Origin: Solirubrobacterales bacterium
GTDB lineage: Bacteria > Actinomycetota > Thermoleophilia > Solirubrobacterales > Solirubrobacteraceae
DNA length: 11,861 nt
Assembly: GCA_026392325.1 (NCBI GenBank)
Contig: JAPLCH010000250.1
Span: 1-11,861 of the forward strand
Reading direction: 5' to 3'
In this document: one piece after another, positions 1 to 6,536 of the stretch
Layout of the letters: each line of letters begins with the position of its first letter
Numbering within the stretch: the first letter of the stretch is position 1
Translations under genes and position numbers: made by a program
Notes under the pieces: generated by a model
Seen by the model: the letters and a program-made list of their open reading frames with translations, nothing else
What the model was told of the DNA's origin: nothing
Database searches by the model: none

Positions 1-1
1 T

Positions 2-1276
2 GTCGGAGCTGGCATGGCAGGACTCGCTGCAGCAGCGGACTTACTCAAGCGGGGCTTCTCGGTGACTGTGCTTGAGGCCCGCGACCGTGTTGGTGGGCGA
101 GTTCAGACAGTCTCAGTCTCAGGCACCCCGATTGATCTGGGTGCAGCCTGGATCCACGATCAGAACGGGAATCCGCTGACGGCAGTCGCGAAGCGGGCGG
201 GCGTACGCACACTGACCACCGATTATGAGTCCGTTGCCCTGCGCAACTCGACGGGCCAGGTGGTTGGCAACGCGACTGTTGACGCAGCTGCATCACAGCA
301 GGATCAGATTTTCGGTTCCCTCGCCGACCAAGCTGAATCCGACGAGGACAGCGCCAACCTGAGGTTCAGCGACGCTTACTCGGAGGCAGTCGGTGAAGGT
401 GAGTCACTTAGCCCTCAGGCTGAGCGAACGCTCGATTGGCTGACAGGCGTTGCTTTGCCGCTTGATTTGGCCGCCGACACGTCAGAGATTTCGCTGGCAG
501 GCTGGAATGAGGGGGAAACATACTCTGAGGGCGGTGACGCGCTGGTTGTCGGTGGGGCAAGCCAATTGGTGAGTGCTGTCGGAGAAGGTGTCTCAGTTCA
601 TAAGGGTGTCGCCGTCGCCTCTGTTGAACAGAATTCAACTGGCGTCCTCGTCACGGCCCGGTCGGGCGAGCGGTTTCGCGCACGCTGCTGTGTCGTAACC
701 GTCCCGCTGGGGGTGTTGCGCAGTGAGGCAATCACATTCACGCCGCCGCTCCCAATAACCCATCGTCAAGCAATCGCCGCTTTGCGGATGGGGACTTTGG
801 ACAAGGTTGTTCTCCGATACGAGGAGCAGTGGTGGCCGGATGTCACGCAGCTTGGCGTGATCGGCTCGCCCATCAACAAGACGGTCAGCACCTTCAATAT
901 GCAAGCTGCTAGCGGGGTTCCATTGCTTGTTGCTTTCACGGGCGGAAGCTATGCCCGTTCAGTTGAGAGGCTTGACGATGAGGCAACCGTCGACCTGATC
1001 ACTGAGGATCTGGTTCGTGGCTTCGGGGCGGCAGCTCGCGACCCTGAATGGTCGCGTGTCACCCGGTGGTCTGAGGACAAGTGGGCTCTGGGTTCGTATT
1101 CATACATGCCGCCTGGTGCTTCCGTCGATGATCGGGCCGCATTTGGAACTCCGGCAGGAAGGGTTGTTTTCGCTGGAGAACACACGAGCGTGGAGCGTCC
1201 GGCGACGATGGACGGGGCCTACCGGTCCGGTTTGGCGGCAGCAAAGCAATCCGTTAGCCTGCTGAGTCCCGAATGA
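2..1276 (+). CDS. Flavin-containing amine oxidase, polyamine-oxidase type (5' partial)
   Basis: FAD-dependent oxidase expected to oxidise a primary or secondary amine to an aldehyde with release of H2O2. The frame is open from base 2 and already encodes the end of the dinucleotide-binding motif (V-G-A-G-M-A-G-L) before the first ATG at 14, so the true start lies upstream of the window. Next come the E-A-R-D-R-V-G-G-R segment that binds the FAD ribose, then G-A-A-W-I-H, as in polyamine oxidases. The flavin-site lysine of this family is seen in T-L-D-K (codon 803-805). The C-terminal FAD motif is F-A-G-E-H-T-S followed by A-T-M-D-G-A-Y-R-S-G. The covalent-flavin Cys of mammalian MAO is absent, so FAD is probably non-covalent. 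No export signal is visible in the part present. The stop overlaps the next gene by 4 bp (ATGA), implying translational coupling. Family assignment is firm; the substrate is not known. Confidence 0.93.
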   Translation, partial: VGAGMAGLAAAADLLKRGFSVTVLEARDRVGGRVQTVSVSGTPIDLGAAWIHDQNGNPLTAVAKRAGVRTLTTDYESVALRNSTGQVVGNATVDAAASQQDQIFGSLADQAESDEDSANLRFSDAYSEAVGEGESLSPQAERTLDWLTGVALPLDLAADTSEISLAGWNEGETYSEGGDALVVGGASQLVSAVGEGVSVHKGVAVASVEQNSTGVLVTARSGERFRARCCVVTVPLGVLRSEAITFTPPLPITHRQAIAALRMGTLDKVVLRYEEQWWPDVTQLGVIGSPINKTVSTFNMQAASGVPLLVAFTGGSYARSVERLDDEATVDLITEDLVRGFGAAARDPEWSRVTRWSEDKWALGSYSYMPPGASVDDRAAFGTPAGRVVFAGEHTSVERPATMDGAYRSGLAAAKQSVSLLSPE

Positions 1277-2220
1277 GCGAGCTTGGGGAAACCAGCGGCG
1301 GCACTCCGCTCAGTCGCCGCACCCTGCTGGGAGCAGGAGCGTCCCTGGGTATTGGGGCCCTCCTGGCGTCGTGCGCTGAGGAGTCAAACTCGGAAGTGAG
1401 GTCGCTCGCGCCCCCAATTGATGCTCGCGCTGCCCGACTTCCGTATCGGCAGGATGATCCGCGTTGGGGAAGCGATCTGATGTGGGATCGCAACTTGGTG
1501 TTGCGGGCAGCAACCGAACTTGATGGGTTGCCCAAGGCTGATGCCGCAGCGTTGATCCGGGAGTACGACGATGGCAACAACATCTCGAACGAGGGTTGTC
1601 AGCTGACTTGTATTGCGATGGTCATGCGGCTCTTTGACCCGCAGGCTAATCCCGCGTGGACACCCGCGACATTGAACGATGCTGCTCATGAAGGGTTCGA
1701 ATACACGCTTTCAGGGCTTTCACTTACGACCCTTTATCCAGACATAGCTGCTGACATGACGGAGGGACACATTCAGCTGCTCGCCAAGGAGGAGTACCCA
1801 GCTGCGGTCAAGCCTTGGCCACTGGTGACGGTCAGCGACTCGCCACTTGTGAGGGCCTATCTGAGTCTTTCCCCGCGTGAGCGCAGTGGGGTACTGGTGA
1901 TGTTGAAGACTGGCACCTACGACGACACGGTCGCATCGCATTATGTGTTGCTGGACCCTGATTCGCGTGAGTCGGCAAGTGTCGCCGACGCCCTAATCCT
2001 TGATCCGGCAATGCCACTTGACGCAAAGGGTCCGTGGCGACTGAGCGACTCGGCAAAGCTGATCACCGGTGACCCTGAGATCCAAAATGGCTGGAAGCAG
2101 GGCCACATCACCCCGACCCAGATCGGGGGCGCGTGGGCGTTTGCACGCTGGGACGCAAAGGCGGGAAGGCCGTTTGCAGCGTCGTTCGTGCAGGCTTGGG
2201 CTTCCGAGCTTGCACGCTGA
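1273..2220 (+). CDS. Tat-exported C39-like cysteine protease lipoprotein
   Basis: Predicted 315-residue surface lipoprotein. The N-terminus has a twin-arginine signal (S-R-R-T-L-L-G, Arg15-Arg16), a hydrophobic stretch at about 18-32 and a lipobox L-A-S-C with Cys34 as the lipidated residue. The mature part looks like a papain-fold C39-like peptidase: Y-R-Q-D-D-P-R-W near 58-65 matches the family's usual opening, Cys109 in E-G-C-Q-L-T is the likely nucleophile, His223 in S-H-Y-V-L-L-D the likely base, and Asp244 in I-L-D-P the third residue. The segment between Cys and His is about 114 residues long. The start codon overlaps the amine oxidase stop by 4 bp and has no clear Shine-Dalgarno, so it is probably translated by coupling. 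Such domains cleave peptides or peptidoglycan cross-bridges in other proteins; the substrate here is unknown. Lipoprotein status is well supported, peptidase activity moderately. Confidence 0.85.
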   Translation: MSELGETSGGTPLSRRTLLGAGASLGIGALLASCAEESNSEVRSLAPPIDARAARLPYRQDDPRWGSDLMWDRNLVLRAATELDGLPKADAAALIREYDDGNNISNEGCQLTCIAMVMRLFDPQANPAWTPATLNDAAHEGFEYTLSGLSLTTLYPDIAADMTEGHIQLLAKEEYPAAVKPWPLVTVSDSPLVRAYLSLSPRERSGVLVMLKTGTYDDTVASHYVLLDPDSRESASVADALILDPAMPLDAKGPWRLSDSAKLITGDPEIQNGWKQGHITPTQIGGAWAFARWDAKAGRPFAASFVQAWASELAR

Positions 2221-2236
2221 CGCGGGACTCAGCGGT

Positions 2237-2242
2237 TAGCCT
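2237..2242 (+). promoter_or_regulatory. Candidate -10 element for leaderless gadB transcript
   Basis: TAGCCT fits the actinobacterial -10 pattern TAnnnT and ends exactly 6 nt before the gadB ATG, which would put the transcription start on the start codon. The gene has no Shine-Dalgarno sequence. No convincing -35 lies at 16-18 nt. The same geometry occurs before the gene at 5212. Weak by itself. Confidence 0.35.
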
Positions 2243-2248
2243 CAGCGA

Positions 2249-3637
2249 ATGTCACTACATCGCCATGAGCCCGAGGCTGAACCGCTGGACATCAACCCTT
2301 TCATTGCAGGCGGGGCCGAGGGTGACGTTCCGAAGAACCGAATTCCTGAGGGACAGATGTCAGCCGATTCGGCGTATCAGGTGGTTCACGATGAGGTAAT
2401 GCTCGATGGCAACGCGCGTTTGAATACTGCGACGTTCGTGACCACGTGGATGGAGCCGCAGGCGAAGCAGCTGATCGGCGAGACCTTGGACAAGAACATG
2501 ATTGACAAGGACGAGTACCCGATGACAGCGGAGCTTGAGCGCCGCTGCGTGAACATAATTGCTGACCTTTGGCACGCTGGTGACAGTGGCGGCAAGGCGA
2601 CTGGAACTTCAACGATCGGGTCGAGCGAGGCAGCAATGTTGGCTGGGATGTCGCTCAAGTGGCGCTGGCGTGACCGGATGAAGGCTGCGGGCAAACCCAT
2701 TGACAAGCCGAACATCGTGATGGGCGCAAATGTTCAGGTCTGCTGGGAAAAATTCTGCCGCTATTGGGATATTGAGCCGCGCATGGTTCCAGTCGAGGAG
2801 GGAATTCTGCATTTGACAGCAGAGCGAGCAATCCCCTTCTGCGATGAGAACACGATTGGTGTTGTGGCGATCCTTGGAAGTACTTACGACGGCAGCTACG
2901 AGCCAGTTGCGGAGATTTCTGCCGCGCTGGACAAACTCCAGGCGGATAGCGGACTGGATATCCCAATTCATGTTGATGCTGCTTCCGGTGGCTTTGTCGC
3001 GCCTTTCTCACAGCCCGATCTGATTTGGGATTTTCAGCTTGAGCGGGTCCAGTCGATCAACGCATCGGGCCATAAGTTTGGATTGGTCTACCCCGGCGTC
3101 GGTTGGGTCGTCTGGCGTGACGCGGATGCCCTCCCCAAGGATTTGATCTTCAACGTGAACTATTTGGGAGGCGATATGCCGACGTTCGCGATCAACTTCT
3201 CGCGTCCAGGGTCCCAGATTGTTGCCCAGTACTACACGTTTCTGAGGCTTGGACGTGCTGGATTCAAGGAGGTGCAGGATTCCTGCATCCGTGTTGCCGG
3301 TCAGCTGGTTGATGGCTTTGAACGGGTCGGGCCCTTTGAAGCGATCAACCGGGGTGATGAGCTGCCGGTGATAGCAGTGAAGTTGAAGGACGAGGTGACC
3401 GGGTACACGGTCTTTGACATCTCACGTGGATTGCGCGCCGCGGGCTGGCAGGTGCCCGCGTATACGTTCCCGGCGAACATGGAAAACCTCGCCGTCCTGC
3501 GGGTTGTCGTTCGCCATGGGATGACATCCGACCTCGCGGACCTTCTGCTTGGCGATCTTGAGCGGGTGATCGCAGACTTGGAGAAGTTCGGCGGGCGGGC
3601 CGAGGAGCAAGACCCAGCCCAGACTTTCCACCACTGA
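2249..3637 (+). CDS. gadB: Glutamate decarboxylase
   Basis: PLP-dependent decarboxylase converting L-glutamate to GABA and CO2 while consuming a proton; cytosolic, as no signal is seen. The 462 residues compare with about 466 in E. coli GadB. The PLP lysine is Lys276 in A-S-G-H-K-F-G, and the pyridine-nitrogen aspartate is Asp243 in H-V-D-A-A-S-G-G, both at the E. coli numbering. Gln163 and Ser125-Ser126 (in I-G-S-S-E) match cofactor-binding positions. Residue 167 is Glu (Q-V-C-W-E-K-F), where E. coli has His and plant enzymes, as I recall, have Glu. The C-terminus ends F-H-H, comparable with the E. coli tail whose penultimate His blocks the active site at neutral pH. The start is the first in-frame ATG and lacks a Shine-Dalgarno. 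The gene lies 28 nt after the lipoprotein gene and is followed by a terminator. No GadC-type antiporter is visible nearby. Confidence 0.96.
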   Translation: MSLHRHEPEAEPLDINPFIAGGAEGDVPKNRIPEGQMSADSAYQVVHDEVMLDGNARLNTATFVTTWMEPQAKQLIGETLDKNMIDKDEYPMTAELERRCVNIIADLWHAGDSGGKATGTSTIGSSEAAMLAGMSLKWRWRDRMKAAGKPIDKPNIVMGANVQVCWEKFCRYWDIEPRMVPVEEGILHLTAERAIPFCDENTIGVVAILGSTYDGSYEPVAEISAALDKLQADSGLDIPIHVDAASGGFVAPFSQPDLIWDFQLERVQSINASGHKFGLVYPGVGWVVWRDADALPKDLIFNVNYLGGDMPTFAINFSRPGSQIVAQYYTFLRLGRAGFKEVQDSCIRVAGQLVDGFERVGPFEAINRGDELPVIAVKLKDEVTGYTVFDISRGLRAAGWQVPAYTFPANMENLAVLRVVVRHGMTSDLADLLLGDLERVIADLEKFGGRAEEQDPAQTFHH

Positions 3638-3641
3638 CCTA

Positions 3642-3674
3642 CCAGCGCCCCGCCGAAGCGGGACGCTGGTTTTT
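3642..3674 (+). terminator. Rho-independent terminator after gadB
   Basis: A 12-bp stem (CCAGCGCCCCGC with GCGGGACGCTGG, one C/A mismatch) closed by a CGAA tetraloop is followed at once by TTTTT (3670-3674). It starts 4 nt after the gadB stop and ends the plus-strand unit. On the minus strand no T-run follows the stem, so it should act mainly in one direction. Confidence 0.92.
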
Positions 3675-3687
3675 AGCTGCAGGTCAG

Positions 3688-5094
3688 TTAGGGAAGCTTG
3701 GTGATCTTCGGGTACTTCCAGGTGCCACTGAGAGCGCTGGCCTTGGGAAGGTAGATCCTGAGCATCACGTTGAACTGCGCTTCCGGAGCCGGAAGCCAGT
3801 TTGCCGTGCCACGCAGTGCGGTTGACGGCTGAGCAGCACTCACAATGATGTCCTGCGATCCGTCAGTATTGAGGATCTTGCCTGGCGTCCTGTCGCCGAT
3901 GGCAAAGCGCCCCAACGAGTTGGGAATGAAGAACTGGTCTTGGGCATACATCGTGATTGACCAGAAGGCGTTGTTCGGCGGCAATTGTCCCGCGGCGAAG
4001 TGGATCTTGTACTTGGCTCCACCTGACCCGTCCAATGTCTTGCCCGCGTAGTCAGTGACCGCTGCCGGGTAGATCGCTTCTTCGGGCTTGTTCGCTCCGA
4101 TTCCAAGCTCGGCGATGATCGCTCTGGTCAGATAATCCTTGCCGTATACGCCTACTCCGTCAAAGAGAATCCAGCCGTTGCGCTTGGCAAGTGAGGCCTT
4201 CTTCTTTGTCTGAAGGCCTGCGTCAATCTTGGCCTGACCTGCCACAGCACCCTTGACGAGCTCGGCAATAACCGCGGCGCTTTGGGTCTTGTTCGGATCA
4301 AGAGCGGGTCCAATGCCGTACTTCTTGAGGCCCTTGAGGAGCGTGGCATCAGCTGCCGGTGGCGCCTGTGACTTGGTAACAGTGCCGAACTCCTTGAAGT
4401 AAGCGGCGTTGGGAAGCATCGCGATTGGGGTTGCGGCGGTGTCACCTGGTTTTGACAGATTGAGTCCGGGAAGGAAGGTCCCGGCGTCGACAGCACTGTT
4501 GCGCTGGGCTGTGATTCCATTCTGGATTGCGAGTGCGTTTGGCACGTCCGCTTGGTTGTCAACAAGGGTGCGGCCGATAACCCAGACGAGGTTTGTCGTC
4601 GCGTGAATGGTTGAGGACACGCTCCGCTTGAGCGGGTCAGTGGTCTTGTTCCAGTTCGGACCGACAAGTGCGTAATTGCCGCCTGCTGTGCCGGTGGTTC
4701 GGTTGCCAATGTAACCAGTCACATTGGTGTAACTGTCAAGCAGTTCAAGCGCGAAGTAGCGGCTGCCAGTCGCTGGAGTGTGGATGATGATCGGGCCTGA
4801 ACTCAGGTCCAGAACCATGATCGTGTAGAGCGTGTCAGCGTTTGGCTTGACCACAGTGCGCGTCAGGTCGGTTGCCAGATACTGGACGTTGAGAACCATG
4901 TTCTGCGGGAAGCGATTGACATTCCGGCTCATGTAAACCGGTGCGTAGCCATAGATGTACGCGTCTGAGCCAACCTTCTGGATGGCCTTCTTCTGGGCTG
5001 ACGACAGTGATGCGGATGCCGTGGTTGGGACCGCCAAAATAACCATCGCTGCAAGTGCCAAAAGCAGATTTGCTCGAATCGAACGCCTTGTCAT
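3688..5094 (-). CDS. Secreted DUF1254/DUF1214 domain protein
   Basis: A 468-residue protein with a Sec-type signal peptide: basic M-T-R-R-S-I-R, a hydrophobic core at about 9-24, and a likely cut after A-S-A near residue 28. The N-terminal half matches DUF1254: Y-I-Y-G-Y-A-P-V-Y-M, then P-N-A-D-T-L-Y-T, then L-E-L-L-D-S-Y-T-N. The C-terminal half matches DUF1214: N-G-W near 307, K-Y-K-I-H-F, F-W-S-I-T-M-Y, N-W-L-P-A-P, and a final L-R-I-Y-L-P. Proteins with this pair of domains are common in soil and water bacteria and usually exported; their biochemical role is not established. The start is supported by the strong Shine-Dalgarno GGGGAGAGG (minus strand, 5104-5112), 9 nt before the ATG. It is convergent with gadB and divergent from the small gene at 5212, with 117 nt between the two starts. 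Confidence 0.92.
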   Translation of the reverse strand: MTRRSIRANLLLALAAMVILAVPTTASASLSSAQKKAIQKVGSDAYIYGYAPVYMSRNVNRFPQNMVLNVQYLATDLTRTVVKPNADTLYTIMVLDLSSGPIIIHTPATGSRYFALELLDSYTNVTGYIGNRTTGTAGGNYALVGPNWNKTTDPLKRSVSSTIHATTNLVWVIGRTLVDNQADVPNALAIQNGITAQRNSAVDAGTFLPGLNLSKPGDTAATPIAMLPNAAYFKEFGTVTKSQAPPAADATLLKGLKKYGIGPALDPNKTQSAAVIAELVKGAVAGQAKIDAGLQTKKKASLAKRNGWILFDGVGVYGKDYLTRAIIAELGIGANKPEEAIYPAAVTDYAGKTLDGSGGAKYKIHFAAGQLPPNNAFWSITMYAQDQFFIPNSLGRFAIGDRTPGKILNTDGSQDIIVSAAQPSTALRGTANWLPAPEAQFNVMLRIYLPKASALSGTWKYPKITKLP

Positions 5095-5199
5095 CAGTAA
5101 AGACCTCTCCCCTTGTTGATTACTGCTCCCCCAGAGCTTACAGACGCCGTGTCACATTCGCCACAGTTGACCGTCCGTTCGAGCGACTGACCCTGTGAT

Positions 5200-5205
5200 T
5201 AGGCT
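5200..5205 (+). promoter_or_regulatory. Candidate -10 element for leaderless small gene
   Basis: TAGGCT fits TAnnnT and ends 6 nt before the ATG at 5212. No Shine-Dalgarno precedes that ATG. A TTGACC at 5167-5172 resembles a -35, but its 27-nt spacing is too long to pair with this element. Confidence 0.4.
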
Positions 5206-5211
5206 GACGCC

Positions 5212-5463
5212 ATGACTACTAACGCCAAGAGCCTGATTGCCATCGCTACCGTTCTGGCGATCGGAATCATCGTCGCGCTGATCGCGACCACCGGCGGTGG
5301 GACGTCAACAACTTCGCAGTCAACTTCCACCAAGCAGTCGTCCACGGCAACCGCGCCGACCACTCAGTCGAGTCAGACAACGACGAGCCAGCCAACAACT
5401 TCAACGACTCAGTCGACCACTACGACGACTCAGTCAACTACCACGACGGTTCCGAGCAACTGA
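5212..5463 (+). CDS. Small membrane-anchored Thr/Ser-rich protein
   Basis: An 83-residue protein, not recognised as a named family. Residues 1-6 are short and polar with one Lys, residues 7-26 form one hydrophobic helix (L-I-A-I-A-T-V-L-A-I-G-I-I-V-A-L-I-A), and about 27-83 are almost only Thr, Ser and Gln with a few Pro and no acidic residues. The helix has no clear cleavage site, so a single-pass anchor with an outside tail is likely. Such tails are typical spacers or O-glycosylation targets in actinobacterial surface proteins; this is inference from composition. Two 21-bp repeats (5404-5445) encode T-T-Q-S-T-T-T twice. The gene diverges from the DUF1254 gene and ends 3 nt before the stop of the convergent deacetylase gene. 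Low-complexity coding makes a chance reading frame possible, but the well-formed anchor and its position argue for a real gene. Confidence 0.62.
   Translation: MTTNAKSLIAIATVLAIGIIVALIATTGGGTSTTSQSTSTKQSSTATAPTTQSSQTTTSQPTTSTTQSTTTTTQSTTTTVPSN
5404..5445 (+). repeat. Two tandem 21-bp coding repeats
   Basis: Units 5404-5424 and 5425-5445 both read ACGACTCAGTC followed by a near-identical 10 nt, differing at only a few positions. They are in frame and each encodes T-T-Q-S-T-T-T, so copy-number change by slippage would alter tail length in 7-residue steps. Confidence 0.8.
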
Positions 5464-5466
5464 TCC

Positions 5467-6465
5467 TCAGGCTGGTGACTTGACCGGCCCGCCGTGGCCG
5501 CGGAGCGCACCGCATCCATTTGGCCCAGCTTTGATCTGCGCATCACTCGGTGGGTCAAGCGCAAGCAGCTCCGGCACCGTGACGGCCGTCAGGTGATTCT
5601 TTTTCAGCTGCGGAAGGATGTACGGGAGGGCGCGAATTGTCTGCCCACGATTCTCATGCATCAGGATGATCGCCCCAGGCTTCAACCCGGCGATTACATT
5701 CCTGGCGATTCCCGCGTAGTTGGCTCCCTGTGAATCCTCAGAGTCCACATCCCAAATGATCTCTGCGAGGCCAAGCTGGGCGGTGATTGCGTCGATTGAA
5801 TCGTTGCGAGCACCGTAGGGAGGCCTGAAAACACTCACCGTGTTGCCTGTGACGCTGTGGGCCATTGAGGTCGTGTCCGCTATCTGGCGGTGGACTGAGG
5901 CAAGGTCCTCTCCGGGAAGGTACGGGTGCGTCCAAGAGTGGTTACCCGTGGCCGCGAGGTATGTCTCCTTCTGAGCCCAAGATTTCCAAGTGGGGTCACG
6001 GAGGCGTTCGCCGATCACAAAGAAGGTTGCCCTTGCGTGCCACTTCTTGAGCTTCTTCATGGCGAAATGCGTGTAGGCGCCTGGCCCGTCGTCAAAGGTC
6101 AAGGCGACATACCGACCGTTGTGACCTCCGGCGCAGTAGATCGGCTTGCCGAACTTGGCCAACCGGGCGACAGCGGCCGCCTCCTGAGCAGGAGTGGAGA
6201 GTGGCTTTGTCCAAGCCGGAGCAGAGCTTGAACCGCTTGCAGTGCCATTGGCGTTTGTGCCGTCAGATCCGGATGATGCAGGCGCAGACCCGGCTGAGGA
6301 AACACTCTTGGGCGTCCCTTCAGACTGCCCGTTGACAGCGAACACGATCCCCGCTCCCAGAAGCGCGAGCAGCAGAGCAGCAGCAGCCGTGAAGCGCGTC
6401 CGCCTGGATGAGCTCTGGCGCGAGTCGTTGCGACGCTCACGGAGATGGTCGGGGTCGTAGGTCAC
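5467..6465 (-). CDS. Membrane-anchored polysaccharide deacetylase (NodB family)
   Basis: Metal-dependent carbohydrate esterase 4 type enzyme, predicted to remove N- or O-acetyl groups from peptidoglycan or another surface glycan. Of 332 residues, 1-24 are a basic cytoplasmic start, 25-44 a hydrophobic signal-anchor, about 47-85 a Ser/Gly/Ala-rich linker, and about 117-305 the NodB domain. Family motifs are all present: T-F-D-D-G-P with Asp125 and Asp126; H-S-W-T-H with metal ligands His176 and His180; R-P-P-Y-G at 214-218; W-D-V-D-S-E-D from 238; and L-M-H-E with His270. The start is GTG: an in-frame TAG lies directly before it and the next in-frame Met is inside the catalytic domain. No Shine-Dalgarno is visible. 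The gene is 71 nt downstream of serS on the same strand. The exact glycan substrate cannot be told. Confidence 0.93.
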   Translation of the reverse strand: MTYDPDHLRERRNDSRQSSSRRTRFTAAAALLLALLGAGIVFAVNGQSEGTPKSVSSAGSAPASSGSDGTNANGTASGSSSAPAWTKPLSTPAQEAAAVARLAKFGKPIYCAGGHNGRYVALTFDDGPGAYTHFAMKKLKKWHARATFFVIGERLRDPTWKSWAQKETYLAATGNHSWTHPYLPGEDLASVHRQIADTTSMAHSVTGNTVSVFRPPYGARNDSIDAITAQLGLAEIIWDVDSEDSQGANYAGIARNVIAGLKPGAIILMHENRGQTIRALPYILPQLKKNHLTAVTVPELLALDPPSDAQIKAGPNGCGALRGHGGPVKSPA

Positions 6466-6536
6466 CTAGCAATCATGCCCAAGACCAGAGCTTCACGGCG
6501 CGATTGGGCGCGGCTCGGCGGTTCGGGAGGCGCAGA

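Noticed and set aside
3642..3674. Bidirectional terminator serving both gadB and the DUF1254 gene
   Set aside because: Only the plus direction has a T-run after the stem; minus-strand reading gives TGGTAGG after the stem.
4152..4709. 185-residue minus-strand frame inside the DUF1254 gene
   Set aside because: It is an alternative frame of a gene with clear domains and signal peptide; composition is Ser/Pro/Arg-rich without motifs.
5151..5166. CRP-like site TGTCACATTCGCCACA between the DUF1254 gene and the small gene
   Set aside because: The half-sites match each other poorly and the spacing of the GTG/CAC cores is wrong, so it is not distinguishable from chance.
5167..5172. TTGACC as a -35 for the small gene at 5212
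   Set aside because: Spacing to the TAGGCT element is 27 nt, too long for a normal promoter, and no other -10 fits at 16-18 nt.
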